A stretch of DNA of 44,061 nt. Source: Gaiellales bacterium (GTDB lineage: Bacteria > Actinomycetota > Thermoleophilia > Gaiellales > JAICJC01). The stretch is taken from assembly GCA_036403155.1 (NCBI GenBank), contig DASWRM010000045.1, positions 1 to 44,061 on the forward strand. The letters run 5' to 3'. The position numbers and the translations under genes were made by a program. Shown here one piece after another: positions 18,626-28,449 of the stretch; the stretch's first letter is position 1; every line of letters starts with the position of its first letter. The notes under the pieces were generated by a model. That model was not told the origin of the DNA. It made no database searches and worked only from the letters and a program-made list of their open reading frames with translations.

Positions 18626-19578
18626 CAGACCACCAGCACCGCGGAGCCGTCGATCGTCCCGGACGCCAGCCGCTCCAGGGCCGTACCCGCGTGCTCGAGC
18701 GGGAATGCCTCCGTGCGTGGCTGGATCGGGATCTCGGCGGCGACGTCGAGGAACTCCCGTGCGTCGTCGCGCGTGAAGTTGGCGACCGAGCGCAGCACGC
18801 GCTCCCGCCACAGCAGGTCGTAGTCGAAGGCGGGCATGCCGTCGAGGTGGATCGCGTTGACCGCGACCGTTGCCGCCGGGCCCGTCGCGGCCAGGGCGTC
18901 GACGACCACAGCGCCCGCCGGGGCGAACGTCACCGCGGCATGCAGCGGCGCCGGTGGCCGTGCGTCGTACTCGCCGGTCCACGACGCGCCCATCTCCGCC
19001 GCTCGCCGGCGCTCGGCGCGCGAGCGGGCGAAGACGAACACCTCGCAGCCCCAGTGGACGGCCACCTGGATGGCCAGGTGCGCGGACGACCCGAACCCGA
19101 ACAGGCCGAGTCGCTGACCCGGCTCGACCCCGCTCAGACGCAGGGAGCGATAGCCGATGATCCCCGCGCACAGCAGTGGGGCCGCTTCGATGTCGCCGAA
19201 ACGCTCGGGGATCGGGAACACGAAGCCGGCTCGTGCCGACATGTGCTCCGCGTAGCCGCCGTCGACCGTCCATCCCGTGAAGTCGGCGAGCTCGCACAGA
19301 TTCTCGCGGCCGGCGCGGCACTGCTCGCAACGGCCGCAGGCGCCGTGCAGCCAGGCGACCCCGATCCGCCGGCCGGTCGACCGGTCACGGCCGACCACCT
19401 GATGGCCGGGTATCAGTGGAAGGCGCCGCGCGGGCAGGTCGCCCGAGACGATCTGGAGGTCGGTGCGGCAGACGCCGCATGCGATCACGTCCACCAGGAC
19501 GCGGTCGTCCGCCGGCTCGGGATCCGGGACATTCTGCACGTCGAGGCGGCCGGGTCGGGTGAGGACGATCGCACGCAT
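18625..19578 (-). CDS. Zinc-dependent alcohol dehydrogenase (MDR family)
   Basis: A 317-residue medium-chain dehydrogenase. Catalytic zinc ligands are in CGVCRTD and PGHQVVG. The structural zinc cysteines are in CGRCEQCRAGRENLC. The Rossmann motif LGLFGFGSSAHLA binds NAD(P). It resembles the AdhA-like class that oxidises or reduces simple alcohols and aldehydes. Its stop overlaps the start of the Pat-like gene, so the two are probably one transcript; a link between aldehyde/alcohol metabolism and acyl-CoA control is plausible (inference). The N terminus MRAIVLTRPG favours ATG 19578; an in-frame ATG 18 nt upstream is possible. Confidence 0.9.
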   Translation of the reverse strand: MRAIVLTRPGRLDVQNVPDPEPADDRVLVDVIACGVCRTDLQIVSGDLPARRLPLIPGHQVVGRDRSTGRRIGVAWLHGACGRCEQCRAGRENLCELADFTGWTVDGGYAEHMSARAGFVFPIPERFGDIEAAPLLCAGIIGYRSLRLSGVEPGQRLGLFGFGSSAHLAIQVAVHWGCEVFVFARSRAERRRAAEMGASWTGEYDARPPAPLHAAVTFAPAGAVVVDALAATGPAATVAVNAIHLDGMPAFDYDLLWRERVLRSVANFTRDDAREFLDVAAEIPIQPRTEAFPLEHAGTALERLASGTIDGSAVLVV

Positions 19579-19786
19579 CCGGGCAGTCTGCCGCATGCCG
19601 GATCGCGAGGCATCCGTGGTTTCCCCTCGCTGCACGCGCTCGAGCGCCGGCTGCAGGCCGGTCGGGTCAGCCCTCCGTACTTTCCGGCAGCAGCGGGCCG
19701 CGGAAACGCCGATGCGCGCTCCCGCGTCCGGCGCTGCAATGGACGTGCCTGATCGTTTCTGGCTCTTCCTCTTCCGGAGGTGCACC

Positions 19787-21253
19787 GTGTCAACTCCAAC
19801 CGTCATCTCTTCCACGCAAGCCGCTGCCAAGCGTCCCACCCTGAAGCGGTCGCTCGGGTTGTCGATGGCGACCGCGCTCGTGATCGGCAACATGGTCGGC
19901 TCGGGCGTGTTCGGACTGCCGTCCTCACTGGCCTCGACCGGCCCCATCTCGCTGCTGGCCTGGGTGTTCACCGGGGCCGGCGCGATCCTGCTCGCGCTCG
20001 TGTTCGCAAACCTCGGGCGCGCGTATCCGCGCACCGGCGGGCCCTATGCGTACACGCGCCGGGCGTTCGGCGACTTCGCCGGATTCTGGACGGCCTGGGG
20101 CTACTGGATCGCAGCCTGGGCGGGCAACGCCGCCATCGCAACGATCTTCGTCAGCTACGGGACGGTGTTCTGGTCGGACCTCGGCTCGAACAACCTGCTG
20201 GCCTTCTCGGTCGGCCTTGGCGTGATCTGGCTGCTGACGCTGGTGAACATGGCCGGCGTTCGCGAGTCCGGGATCGTCCAGCTCGTCACGACCGTGCTGA
20301 AGTTCGTGCCGCTGCTGCTGATCGGCCTGATCGGCCTCTTCTACATCAAGTCGGGCAACTTCACGCCCTTCGACCCGAACCACACCTCGCTTGTGGGCCA
20401 CTGGCACGCGATCACCTTCGCGGGCACGCTGACCCTGTGGGCGTTCCTCGGGCTCGAGTCGGCCACCATCCCGGCCGAGGAGATCAAGGACGTCGAGAAG
20501 ACGCTGCCGCGGGCGACCATCCTCGGCACCGTCGCCACCACGGCGCTGTACGTCCTGGCCACCGTATCGGTGATGGGCGTCATCCCGGCCGCACAGCTTG
20601 CCGATTCCAACGCGCCGTTCGCGGACGCAGCCCGGCAGATGTGGGGCGCATCGGTGCTCGGTGTCTCGCCGGACAAGCTGATCGCCGCTGTCGCGATGAT
20701 CTCGACGTTCGGCGCCCTCAACGGCTGGATCCTGATCCAGGGACGCATCCCCCTGGCGGCCGCCGAGGACGGGCTGTTCCCACGCCAGTTCGCACAGGTG
20801 AGCGGCACGCGCCGCACGCCGGTGGTCGGGTTGGTCGTGTCGTCGCTGCTGCTGACGGCGCTGATGGCGATGAACTACCAGTCGAGCCTCGTGGACACCT
20901 TCACGAAGGTGATCATCCTGGCGACGCTGACCACGCTGGTTCCCTACGCCTTCGCGGCGGCGGCCCAGCTGATGCTCATGTTCCGTGAGCCGGAGCGCTT
21001 CAGCGGCCGGCGCCTCGCGGTGGACACCGTGGTCGCGGTGCTCGCCTTCACCTACGCCTTCTGGATGATCTACGGCGCAGGCCAGGAGTACATCGCGCAG
21101 GGATTCCTCCTCCTGATGGCAGGCATCCCGGTGTACGTGTTCCTCAAGTGGCGGCAGTCCAAGGACGCGCAGCCGGTGGCCCCTGAGTGGGTGCCACCCG
21201 CCGTCGCGGCCGCCGCCCCGCCGGAGCGCAAGCTCGTGGGATCGGAGCGATGA
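19787..21253 (+). CDS. arcD: APC-family amino acid permease, probable arginine/ornithine antiporter
   Basis: A 488-residue transporter with about 12 hydrophobic helices. [12 protein letters not shown] in helix 1 is the APC substrate-binding GSG motif, and [15 protein letters not shown] follows. A strong GGAGG at 19776-19780 and good spacing fix the GTG at 19787. As the first gene of an arginine deiminase operon it most likely exchanges arginine for ornithine, as AdiC- and ArcD-type APC proteins do. The stop overlaps the arcA start by four bases (ATGA). Specificity is inferred from context. Confidence 0.85.
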   Translation: MSTPTVISSTQAAAKRPTLKRSLGLSMATALVIGNMVGSGVFGLPSSLASTGPISLLAWVFTGAGAILLALVFANLGRAYPRTGGPYAYTRRAFGDFAGFWTAWGYWIAAWAGNAAIATIFVSYGTVFWSDLGSNNLLAFSVGLGVIWLLTLVNMAGVRESGIVQLVTTVLKFVPLLLIGLIGLFYIKSGNFTPFDPNHTSLVGHWHAITFAGTLTLWAFLGLESATIPAEEIKDVEKTLPRATILGTVATTALYVLATVSVMGVIPAAQLADSNAPFADAARQMWGASVLGVSPDKLIAAVAMISTFGALNGWILIQGRIPLAAAEDGLFPRQFAQVSGTRRTPVVGLVVSSLLLTALMAMNYQSSLVDTFTKVIILATLTTLVPYAFAAAAQLMLMFREPERFSGRRLAVDTVVAVLAFTYAFWMIYGAGQEYIAQGFLLLMAGIPVYVFLKWRQSKDAQPVAPEWVPPAVAAAAPPERKLVGSER

Positions 21254-22524
21254 CGATGCCACGTTCGCTCACACAGACCGGACTCTCGGAGGGGGGCGCC
21301 CTCGACGCCCCCCTCTGCGGGGTCGATTCCGAGATCGGGACGCTGCGGCGGGTCATGCTGCACCGTCCCGGTGACGAGCTGAAGCGGCTCACGCCCACGA
21401 ACAAGGACGAGCTGCTCTTCGACGACGTGCTGTGGGTGAAGCGCGCGCGGCAGGAGCACGATGCGTTCGCCGACACGCTCGTCGAGCGCGGCGTGGAGGT
21501 GCTCTACCTCCAGGAGCTGCTGGCCGAGACGCTCGAGCTGGCCGAGGCCCGCGACGTGCTGATCTCCGGCAGCGTCCGCGCCGCGGACGTCGGCGCCTCG
21601 CTCGGCGCAGAGCTGGCCGACTGGCTGGCGTCGCTGCATCCCCGTGCCCTGTCCGAGACGGCGATCGCGGGCGTGACGTTCGAGGAGCTGCCGTTCACGA
21701 GCCGCTCCCTGGCGGCGGTGTCCGCGGAGCCGGCCGCGTTCGTGCTGACGCCCCTGCCCAACCATCTGTTCACGCGCGACACGTCGGCGTGGATCGGGGC
21801 AGGCGTGAGCATCAACGCGATGGCGAAGCCCGCGCGCCGCAGGGAGGCGATCCACCTTGATCTGATCTACCGGCTGCACCCGCGCTTTGCCGCGGCCGGC
21901 ATGCCGGTCTGGAGCGACGGGGTGCCGGCGCCCCAGACGCTCGAAGGCGGCGACGTGCTGGTCGTCGGCAACGGGTGCGTGCTGGTCGGCATGGGCGAGC
22001 GGACCACGCCTGGAGCCGTGGAGCAGCTGGCCCGTCGCCTGTTCGCCGATGGCGCGGTCTCACGGGTGATCGCGGTGGCGCTGCCCAAGCGGCGTTCAGC
22101 GATGCACCTGGACACGGTCATGACGATGGTCGACCGTGACATGTTCACCATCTACCCGGAGCTCCGCCGCGGGCTCGCCGCCTGGTCGCTGCGGCCGGGA
22201 CCGAACGGGGTTCCGAGCGTCGACCGCACCGACGACCTGTTCGCCGAGCTCGCTGATGCGCTCGCGCTCGACGCGGTTCGCCTGATCGAGACGGGCGGCG
22301 ACCGCTACGAGGCCGAGCGGGAGCAATGGGACGACGGCAACAACGTGCTTGCCATCGCGCCCGGCGTCGTCGTCGCGTACGAGCGCAACGTCGATACGAA
22401 CACGCGCCTGCGCCATGCGGGCGTGGAGGTCATCACCATCGCCGGCTCGGAGCTGGGACGGGGCCGCGGCGGCCCACGCTGCATGTCCTGCCCGATCCTG
22501 CGCGAGCCGCTCACCAACAGCTGA
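21250..22524 (+). CDS. arcA: Arginine deiminase
   Basis: A 424-residue enzyme converting arginine to citrulline and ammonia, the first step of the ADI pathway. Visible motifs are the N-terminal [48 protein letters not shown], the Asn-rich [10 protein letters not shown] and the C-terminal catalytic Cys in RCMSCPI. Length is normal for the family. The ATG at 21250 overlaps the permease stop, with GGAG just upstream. Confidence 0.95.
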   Translation: MTMPRSLTQTGLSEGGALDAPLCGVDSEIGTLRRVMLHRPGDELKRLTPTNKDELLFDDVLWVKRARQEHDAFADTLVERGVEVLYLQELLAETLELAEARDVLISGSVRAADVGASLGAELADWLASLHPRALSETAIAGVTFEELPFTSRSLAAVSAEPAAFVLTPLPNHLFTRDTSAWIGAGVSINAMAKPARRREAIHLDLIYRLHPRFAAAGMPVWSDGVPAPQTLEGGDVLVVGNGCVLVGMGERTTPGAVEQLARRLFADGAVSRVIAVALPKRRSAMHLDTVMTMVDRDMFTIYPELRRGLAAWSLRPGPNGVPSVDRTDDLFAELADALALDAVRLIETGGDRYEAEREQWDDGNNVLAIAPGVVVAYERNVDTNTRLRHAGVEVITIAGSELGRGRGGPRCMSCPILREPLTNS

Positions 22525-22535
22525 AACGAGGAGCC

Positions 22536-23495
22536 ATGCCACTCTCGACCCCACAACTCACAGCACCCGCCGACTACCTGCGGGTGAGCGACCTCGACGA
22601 GGGCCAGTTCGCGGCGCTGCTCGACCTGGCCGCCACCATGAAGCGCGACCCGGGCGGCTGGCGCGGCGCACTGCCCTGGCAGTCGGTGGCCTGCTTCTTC
22701 GAGAAGCCGTCGACCCGCACCCGCGTGTCGTTCGCGGCGGCTGCCCACAGGCTGGGCATGCACCCGCAGATCCTGCGGCCGGACGAGCTCCAGCTCGGCC
22801 GCGGTGAGACGGTCGCGGACACGGCGCGGACGCTGTCGGGCTTCTGCGCCGCCATCGTGATGCGGACGTTCGCGCAGGCCACGATCGACGAGGTGGCGGC
22901 GAACGCGAGCGTGCCCGTGATCAACGCGCTCACCGACGACCACCATCCCTGCCAGGCGCTGGCGGACTTCATGACGCTGCGAGAGACGTTCGGCCGCCTG
23001 GACGGCCTCCGCCTCGCGTACATCGGCGACAGCGACAACGTCGCCCGGTCGTTGATGGAGGCCGGGGCGCTGACGGGCACCGAGGTGGTCGTCGCCTCGC
23101 CGGTCGCCTACGAGCCGGAGGCGCTCGAGATGCGCGCCGTGTCCGAGTTCGTCAGCGGCCACCATGGCCACGTGTCGGTCGTTCACGATCCCCGTGAGGC
23201 GGTGGCGGGCGCCCATGCGGTGTACACCGATGTGTGGGTGTCGATGGGGGACGAGGGCGACACCGAGCGCCGCATGCAGGAGCTGCGGCCCTACCGGGTC
23301 ACCGCCGAGCTGATGCGGCTGGCCGCACCGCACGCCGTGTTCATGCACTGCCTGCCGGCCCACCGCGGTCAGGAGGTGGCGGCCGACGTGATCGACGGAC
23401 CGACCAGCGTCGTCTGGCAGCAGGCGGCCAACCGCCTGCCCACGGAGCAGGCCGTGCTCTACGCGACCATCGCGGAGAGGTTCGACCGGCCATGA
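22536..23495 (+). CDS. arcB: Ornithine carbamoyltransferase, catabolic by context
   Basis: A 319-residue transcarbamylase. In the ADI pathway it splits citrulline with phosphate to ornithine and carbamoyl phosphate. It contains the carbamoyl-phosphate site [20 protein letters not shown] and the HCLPAHRG motif around the ornithine-binding Cys. GAGGAG lies just before the ATG. It could also serve arginine synthesis (argF), but its place between arcA and arcC supports the catabolic role. Confidence 0.92.
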   Translation: MPLSTPQLTAPADYLRVSDLDEGQFAALLDLAATMKRDPGGWRGALPWQSVACFFEKPSTRTRVSFAAAAHRLGMHPQILRPDELQLGRGETVADTARTLSGFCAAIVMRTFAQATIDEVAANASVPVINALTDDHHPCQALADFMTLRETFGRLDGLRLAYIGDSDNVARSLMEAGALTGTEVVVASPVAYEPEALEMRAVSEFVSGHHGHVSVVHDPREAVAGAHAVYTDVWVSMGDEGDTERRMQELRPYRVTAELMRLAAPHAVFMHCLPAHRGQEVAADVIDGPTSVVWQQAANRLPTEQAVLYATIAERFDRP

Positions 23496-24427
23496 CACGG
23501 CCGCACGAGACCCACTCGCTGGCCGTCATCGCCCTGGGAGGCAACGCACTGCTCCGCCGCGGCGAGCCGGTCGACATGGCGCGCCAGCGCGCCAACGTGG
23601 AGACGGCCGCCGAGCAGATCGCGGCGGCCGCGCCAGGCCATCGCCTCGTCGTCACGCACGGCAACGGCCCGCAGGTGGGGCTGCTCGCCGTGCAATCGGA
23701 GTCGTCCAGCAGCCCCGCGCCGCTGGACGTCCTCGGCGCCGAGACCGAGGGCATGATCGGGTACCTGATCGAGCAGGCGCTCGGCAATCGCCTGCGGCCG
23801 AGCCCGGTCGCGACACTGCTGACGCAGGTCGAGGTCGACCCGGCGGATCCCGCGTTCGGGCATCCGAGCAAGCCGATCGGTGTCGTCTACGGTGAGGACG
23901 AGGCGCGCCGTCTCGCCGCCGAGCGCGGGTGGGCAGTGGCGCCGGACGGCGACCGGTTCCGGCGCGTGGTGCCCTCGCCGCGGCCGCTGCGGATCGTCGA
24001 GCTGGAAACGATCCGGCTGCTGCTCGCGGCCGGGGTCACGGTGATCTGCGGCGGGGGCGGCGGGGTGCCGGTGGTTCGCGCGCCGGACGGCGAGCTGCGC
24101 GGGGTCGAGGCGGTGATCGACAAGGACCTGTCGGCAGCGCTGCTCGCAGAGCGGCTCGGCGCCGACGTGCTTGCCATGCTGACCGACGTCGACCGTGTCG
24201 TCCGCGGGTGGGGGACGGATGATGCGATGCCGATCGATTGGGTTACACCAGAGGACCTCCGCACGATCGAGTTCGCCGCCGGCTCGATGGGGCCGAAGGT
24301 CGAGGCGGCGTGCCGGTTCGTGGAGGCGACCGGTGGCCGGGCCGCGATCGGCTCGCTCGCCGAGGCGGCCGCCGTTGTCGCCGGCACCGCGGGGACCCAG
24401 ATCGCTCGGGCGGCCGTGCTCGCCTAG
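23492..24427 (+). CDS. arcC: Carbamate kinase
   Basis: A 311-residue amino-acid-kinase fold enzyme. It transfers phosphate from carbamoyl phosphate to ADP, giving ATP, CO2 and ammonia: the energy-yielding last step of the ADI pathway. Marks are [42 protein letters not shown] and the late GSMGPKVEA. The ATG overlaps the arcB stop by four bases. A strong hairpin follows at once. Confidence 0.95.
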   Translation: MTRPHETHSLAVIALGGNALLRRGEPVDMARQRANVETAAEQIAAAAPGHRLVVTHGNGPQVGLLAVQSESSSSPAPLDVLGAETEGMIGYLIEQALGNRLRPSPVATLLTQVEVDPADPAFGHPSKPIGVVYGEDEARRLAAERGWAVAPDGDRFRRVVPSPRPLRIVELETIRLLLAAGVTVICGGGGGVPVVRAPDGELRGVEAVIDKDLSAALLAERLGADVLAMLTDVDRVVRGWGTDDAMPIDWVTPEDLRTIEFAAGSMGPKVEAACRFVEATGGRAAIGSLAEAAAVVAGTAGTQIARAAVLA

Positions 24428-24432
24428 CAGCA

Positions 24433-24466
24433 GTGCACCGCCGGGCGGGGGCGCCCGGCGGTGCAC
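24433..24466. terminator. Perfect 15-bp hairpin between arcC and the VOC gene
   Basis: GTGCACCGCCGGGCG is followed by a GGGG loop and its exact complement. The hairpin starts 6 nt after the arcC stop and ends 9 nt before the stop of the convergent gene. It lacks a T tract, so it would be a GC-only terminator serving both strands. Confidence 0.8.
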
Positions 24467-24474
24467 GGCATGCG

Positions 24475-24861
24475 TTACGCCGGTGCCGGCCCGGTGACCG
24501 GGGCGTAGCGGCGGTGCAGCATGATCGCGTTGCCGTCCGGGTCATGCAGGAACGCCATGTGGCAGACGCCGGTGTCGATCGTGTCCCCGGTGAACGCGAC
24601 CCCGGCGGCCTCGAGTTCAGCGCGCGCAGCGTCGACGTCGGGCACGCGCAGCGCCGGCGGGTTCAGCGTCGGGACGAAGGGCAGCCCGGCGCTCGCCGGG
24701 TTCCACACCCCGAGCGTCACCTGCCCGGCGGCCACCTCGAACCCGACCGGCGTCTCGCGCTCGAACGGCAGACCGAGCGTCTCGACGTAGAACCGGCGCG
24801 ACCGGTCGACGTCCTGGGTCGGGACGGAGATGAAGTCGATGCGCTCGACGGTGATCGGCAT
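24475..24861 (-). CDS. VOC-family (glyoxalase/bleomycin-resistance-like) protein
   Basis: A 128-residue protein with two beta-alpha-beta-beta-beta modules. It opens ERIDFISVPTQDVDRSRRFYVETLGL and ends HDPDGNAIMLHRR, the usual VOC frame with a late metal-ligand position in the second half. GGAGG lies 5 nt before the ATG, and a TACGCT -10 box lies about 29 nt upstream. Members bind a metal and act as lyases, dioxygenases or antibiotic-binding proteins. The substrate here is unknown. Confidence 0.85.
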   Translation of the reverse strand: MPITVERIDFISVPTQDVDRSRRFYVETLGLPFERETPVGFEVAAGQVTLGVWNPASAGLPFVPTLNPPALRVPDVDAARAELEAAGVAFTGDTIDTGVCHMAFLHDPDGNAIMLHRRYAPVTGPAPA

Positions 24862-24898
24862 GTCAGCCTCCCTGGTGGACGCAGCCAGCGTAGCCAGG

Positions 24899-25657
24899 TC
24901 AGGCGAGGCCGGGGCGGTGCAGCGGCGCCTGCGAGAGACGAGGTGTTGCCGCCGGCGCGGACGCAGGGCCGTCGCCGATGCCCAGCGCGGCGCGCACGCC
25001 CGGCTCCGGCCGCGCGGCCGCGGCCGGGGCATCGAGCCGCGCGAGCAGTCGCGAGACGACGTCCTGCGCCTGCGGCGAGGGGTCGAGGAACGCGCAGCCG
25101 ATCAGCATCGTGCCCGGCGTGTCGCCGGCGCGAGTCGACATCACACGTACCTCGGTGTCGATCGTCCCCTCGAACGCCCGCGCGCGAACCCGGAGCCGGT
25201 CGCCCGTCCGGGCGCGCATGTCTGCCACCGCAAGGGCCATCCCGCCCTGTGAGAGATCGTCCAGGACGGCGCTCAGCGTTTCGCCCGGGACGAGCCGGTC
25301 GCAGACAACCGCGGTGACGCTCGCCGACAGGGCTGCCTCCACCCGCTTGCTCCGCCGCTGCTCTCCGTCCGCAGCGACGGCCGTGACGCGGAGGATCAGC
25401 GCGGCCCGCGACTGGGACTGGAACTCAGCCTGCTCCACGACCGTGCGGATCTCGTGCGGTGTCCCATCGACCATCAGACGGCATCGCAGCTCCATGCCCG
25501 CCCGCACCGCCAGCCGTGGCGCGCTCCCGCGCACCGCGCGGCCGTCGTGGCTGATCGTCCAGACCTCGAGCAGGCCGCCGTCGTCGGTGGTCATCTCGAC
25601 CGCCGACTCGTCCACGAGCGCACCTGCCGCCCGGCTGACCAGCTGATCGTCCGTCAT
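24899..25657 (-). CDS. PilZ-domain protein (probable c-di-GMP receptor)
   Basis: A 252-residue protein with a flagellar-brake-like N-terminal beta-domain (about residues 15-100) and a PilZ domain (about 100-215). The c-di-GMP signature is seen as RRSKRVEA (the RxxxR arm) followed by DLSQGGMAL (the D/NxSxxG loop). The C-terminal 40 residues are Ala/Pro-rich. Known relatives bind c-di-GMP and alter motility, surface attachment or secretion; no such genes adjoin it. The ATG at 25657 has a GGGAG about 10 nt upstream. Confidence 0.82.
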   Translation of the reverse strand: MTDDQLVSRAAGALVDESAVEMTTDDGGLLEVWTISHDGRAVRGSAPRLAVRAGMELRCRLMVDGTPHEIRTVVEQAEFQSQSRAALILRVTAVAADGEQRRSKRVEAALSASVTAVVCDRLVPGETLSAVLDDLSQGGMALAVADMRARTGDRLRVRARAFEGTIDTEVRVMSTRAGDTPGTMLIGCAFLDPSPQAQDVVSRLLARLDAPAAAARPEPGVRAALGIGDGPASAPAATPRLSQAPLHRPGLA

Positions 25658-25734
25658 CGCTATGTGCTCCCTCGAGGAGGCGGCGCGTCGGCTCGCGGCC
25701 CCGTCATCGTCCGCGGGCGGCCGAGGTTGAGCGG

Positions 25735-26373
25735 TCAGCGGCGCTCGGAGCCGACCAGCGCGGTCGCGACGCCGAGCCCGATGAACACGCACCCCGTCAC
25801 CCAGCGCTGCACCCTGCGCACGGCGGAGCGCCCTCGCACCCACCCGGCCGCGGTTCCGGCCAGCAGCCCCCACGCGCTGTCGGTGACCAGGCCGAGCAGC
25901 GCGAAGGTCAGCCCGAGGACGATGATCTGCTCGGGCACCGCGGCCCCGTTCGGGTCGACGAACTGCGGCAGGAAGGCGAAGAAGAACAGCGCCGTCTTCG
26001 GGTTGGTCACGTTGACGAGGACGCCCTGCCGGAAGATCCGGCCGAGGCGGCGTTCGCGCGCGGCGGGTGCCGCGCCGCCCTCGTCGGTGCGTGCGAGGAT
26101 CGTGCGCAGCCCGAGATAGAACAGATAGGCGGCGCCCACGATCCGCACCGCGCCGAACGCGAGGGACGACGAGACAAGGATGGCGGACAGGCCGGCGGCG
26201 GCCGCGGTGATGTGGACGAGCGTGCCCGCATGGACGCCGAGGGTCGCCGTGATGCCGGCGCGGCGCCCATGCTCGATGCTCTGGCTGACGATGTACAGCA
26301 CCGCCGGGCCGGGGATCAGCAGCAGCACCAGGGCGGTGGCGGCGAAGGCGGCAAGCGTTGCGGCGTGCGGCAC
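25735..26373 (-). CDS. LysE/RhtB-family amino acid exporter
   Basis: A 212-residue protein with about six membrane helices. Family marks are IPGPAVLYIVSQSIEHGRRAG near the N terminus (in two parts), a GLRTIL loop, and NVTNPKTALFFFAFLPQFV in the middle. Such proteins export amino acids such as lysine, threonine or homoserine lactone. The GTG start has TAGATT six nt upstream, so the transcript looks leaderless. The divergent neighbour is the ChrA-like gene. Confidence 0.88.
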   Translation of the reverse strand: MPHAATLAAFAATALVLLLIPGPAVLYIVSQSIEHGRRAGITATLGVHAGTLVHITAAAAGLSAILVSSSLAFGAVRIVGAAYLFYLGLRTILARTDEGGAAPAARERRLGRIFRQGVLVNVTNPKTALFFFAFLPQFVDPNGAAVPEQIIVLGLTFALLGLVTDSAWGLLAGTAAGWVRGRSAVRRVQRWVTGCVFIGLGVATALVGSERR

Positions 26374-26379
26374 GTGCGG

Positions 26380-26385
26380 AATCTA
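26380..26385 (-). promoter_or_regulatory. -10 box TAGATT for the LysE-family gene
   Basis: On the minus strand TAGATT is followed by CCGCAC and then the GTG start at 26373. This 6-nt gap implies initiation at the start codon. Confidence 0.5.
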
Positions 26386-26447
26386 GCGAAGGCCGGGGCT
26401 CGGCGTCCGGCGGCGTAGCTCGCCGGGCGGTGCACGATGATGTCCGC

Positions 26448-27731
26448 ATGCACGGCGTTTCCGACCATACGACGGCGGCGCGGGGCGCGGAGAAGCCGAC
26501 CGAGCGGGAGGCGTTCTGGTTCTGGCTGAAGCTCGGCTGCATCAGCTTCGGCGGGCCGGCCGGCCAGATCGCGATCATGCAAGACGAGCTCGTCGAGCGC
26601 CGCCGCTGGATCGGCGAGCGGCGCTTCCTCCATGCCCTCAACTTCTGCATGGCCCTGCCCGGCCCGGAGGCGCAGCAGCTCGCGTCGTACATCGGGTACT
26701 CGCTGTACGGCGTGCGGGGAGCCATCACATCCGGCGGCCTGTTCGTACTGCCGTCGTTCGTGGTGCTGTGCGCGATGAGCGGCGTCTATGTCGAGTACGG
26801 CGACGTCACGGTCGTGCAGGGCGCGGTCAACGGCCTCGGCGCCGCGGTGGTCGCCCTGGTTGCCGCGGCCGTTCTGCGCGTCGGCGGCCGGGTGATCCAC
26901 AGCGTCGCCGGCGTGTCGCTCGCGGCTGCCGCGTTCGCAGCGATCCTGGTGGGCGTGCCGTTCCCGGTCGTGCTCGTCGTCGCCGCGGCGGCCGGGTACG
27001 CCGCCGGGCGGTACGACCCGCATCTGCTGGGCCGGCCGGCGGTGCACGGCGGGGAGGGCGACGACGAGCCCGACACCGGTGGCCCGGGCGTCTCGGTGCG
27101 GCGACGCGCCGTTCGCGCCCTCGCGATCTGGCTCGTCCCCGTGGCGGTGGTCGTCGCCGCCGGTGGTGTCACCGGTGAGCTGGCGGGCTTCTTCACGCTC
27201 GCGGCGCTGGTGACGTTCGGCGGCGCCTACGCGGTGCTGCCGTTCGTGGCCAGCGCCGCGGTGAACCACTACGGGTGGCTGTCGTCGAAGGACATGGTGG
27301 CGGGCCTCGCGCTCGGCGAGTCGACGCCGGGGCCGCTGATCATGGTGAACACGTTCGTCGGGTTCCTCGCGGGCTACCACGCCGAGGGCGGGCTCGCGTG
27401 GGGGGTGGCCGGGGCGGCGGTCGCGACGCTGGCGACGTTCGTGCCGAGCTTCGTGTTCATCATCGTCGGTGCGCCGGTGATCGACCGGATCCGGGCGACG
27501 GGGAGCTTCAGCGACGCGCTGAACGGCATCACGATCGCCGTCGTGGGGGTGATCGCCGGCCTCGCGGTGTTCGTGGCCCGGCATGCGCTGGTGGTGCACG
27601 GCGACGTGCGCTGGGTGCTCGCGGTTCTCGCCGCGGCCGCGTTCCTCGCGGTGTGGCGCCTGCGGGTCGGCGTAATCCCGGTGGTCGTTGTGTGCGCGGC
27701 CGTCGGCGTGGTGGAGCAGCTGGTCTTCTGA
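26448..27731 (+). CDS. chrA: Chromate transporter family protein (ChrA, long form)
   Basis: A 427-residue membrane protein made of two homologous CHR halves. The first has FWLKLGCISFGGPAGQIAIM and CMALPGPEAQQLASYIG (residues 25-90). The second has LVTFGGAYAVLPFV and GLALGESTPGPLIMVNTFVG (about 255-310). A hydrophilic linker (residues 200-220) separates them. Long ChrA proteins export chromate or related oxyanions; the true substrate is not certain. It converges on the broken kinase gene, stops 8 nt apart. Confidence 0.88.
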   Translation: MHGVSDHTTAARGAEKPTEREAFWFWLKLGCISFGGPAGQIAIMQDELVERRRWIGERRFLHALNFCMALPGPEAQQLASYIGYSLYGVRGAITSGGLFVLPSFVVLCAMSGVYVEYGDVTVVQGAVNGLGAAVVALVAAAVLRVGGRVIHSVAGVSLAAAAFAAILVGVPFPVVLVVAAAAGYAAGRYDPHLLGRPAVHGGEGDDEPDTGGPGVSVRRRAVRALAIWLVPVAVVVAAGGVTGELAGFFTLAALVTFGGAYAVLPFVASAAVNHYGWLSSKDMVAGLALGESTPGPLIMVNTFVGFLAGYHAEGGLAWGVAGAAVATLATFVPSFVFIIVGAPVIDRIRATGSFSDALNGITIAVVGVIAGLAVFVARHALVVHGDVRWVLAVLAAAAFLAVWRLRVGVIPVVVVCAAVGVVEQLVF

Positions 27732-27738
27732 GACGCCG

Positions 27739-28430
27739 CTAGCTAGCCGAGGCCGCGTGCCAGATGGTGGTGTAGAGGGTGTGGGCCTCCATGAAGTCAC
27801 GCAACTCGTCCAGATCCTGTCCGCCGTAGGCTCGGAGCACTCCCGCGACGTACTCCTCGCTTCGCCCGAGGGCGCGCGCTTCCACGACCAGCCCCGCGAC
27901 GTCCCAGAGGACAGGTCCACGGCAGACGTCCTCGAGGTCGTTCCAGAGCAGCCGGCCGCCGGCGCGAAGCAGGTTGGATATCGACGCATCACCGTGGATC
28001 GCCTGCACGGGCAGCGTGCTCTCAAACACCATCGGTGTCAGCTCGTGGAGGCGGGAGCGCAGCCCATCCCTCTCTCGCTCTGAGAGGCTTGGAGATTCAG
28101 CGACGAGCATGTCCAGCCAGTCGCGCACGTCGCTGAGCCGGCCGAGCGTGCCGGGGTAACCGCCGGCGCAACGGCCAGCCCTCGTTCCGCCAGGAACGAG
28201 CCTACGGCCACCTCGCGAGCGAGCCACGTCTCGACGTCGTCGTGCAGGTGTGCCGTCCCCGACATCACCCGCGCGATCACCGGCGCCAGCTTCAGGTGCA
28301 CGAGCACGTTGCTTCCGGCGGCCACGATCTCGGCGTGCTCGCAGGCAACGGCGTTGGCAAGCACGACCGCCTGTGCGGCGGCCAGGGCGCGCCGTGATGG
28401 CCGCCTACGGCATGCCGTGGACGATGTCAT
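27739..28430 (-). pseudogene. Aminoglycoside phosphotransferase-like gene, frameshifted with internal loss
   Basis: The sequence is split between two frames. From ATG 28430 one frame encodes a kinase N-lobe-like part (EHAEIVAAGSNVLVHLKLAP, then REVAVGSFLAERG). After about 28155-28170 the reading continues in another frame with YPGTLGRLSDVRDWLD, the Brenner motif IHGDASISNLL and the metal-binding WNDLEDVCRGPVLWD, ending at 27739. Besides the frame change, the usual segment between the lobes (about 40-50 residues, including the hinge) appears to be missing. The protein is therefore probably not made as an active kinase. A sequencing error could explain the shift but not the missing block. Confidence 0.78.
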
Positions 28431-28449
28431 ACCGCAGTGCGCTCCCCCG

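Noticed and set aside
15926-18823. Open frame of 965 codons on the plus strand
   Set aside because: It lies antisense to the acetyltransferase/synthetase gene, has Arg/Asp/His-rich low-meaning translation and no motif; it is a by-product of the GC-rich codon bias.
26386-28025. Long open frame on the minus strand opposite chrA
   Set aside because: The translation is Arg/His/Asp-rich without motifs, while the plus strand encodes a clear two-domain ChrA protein.
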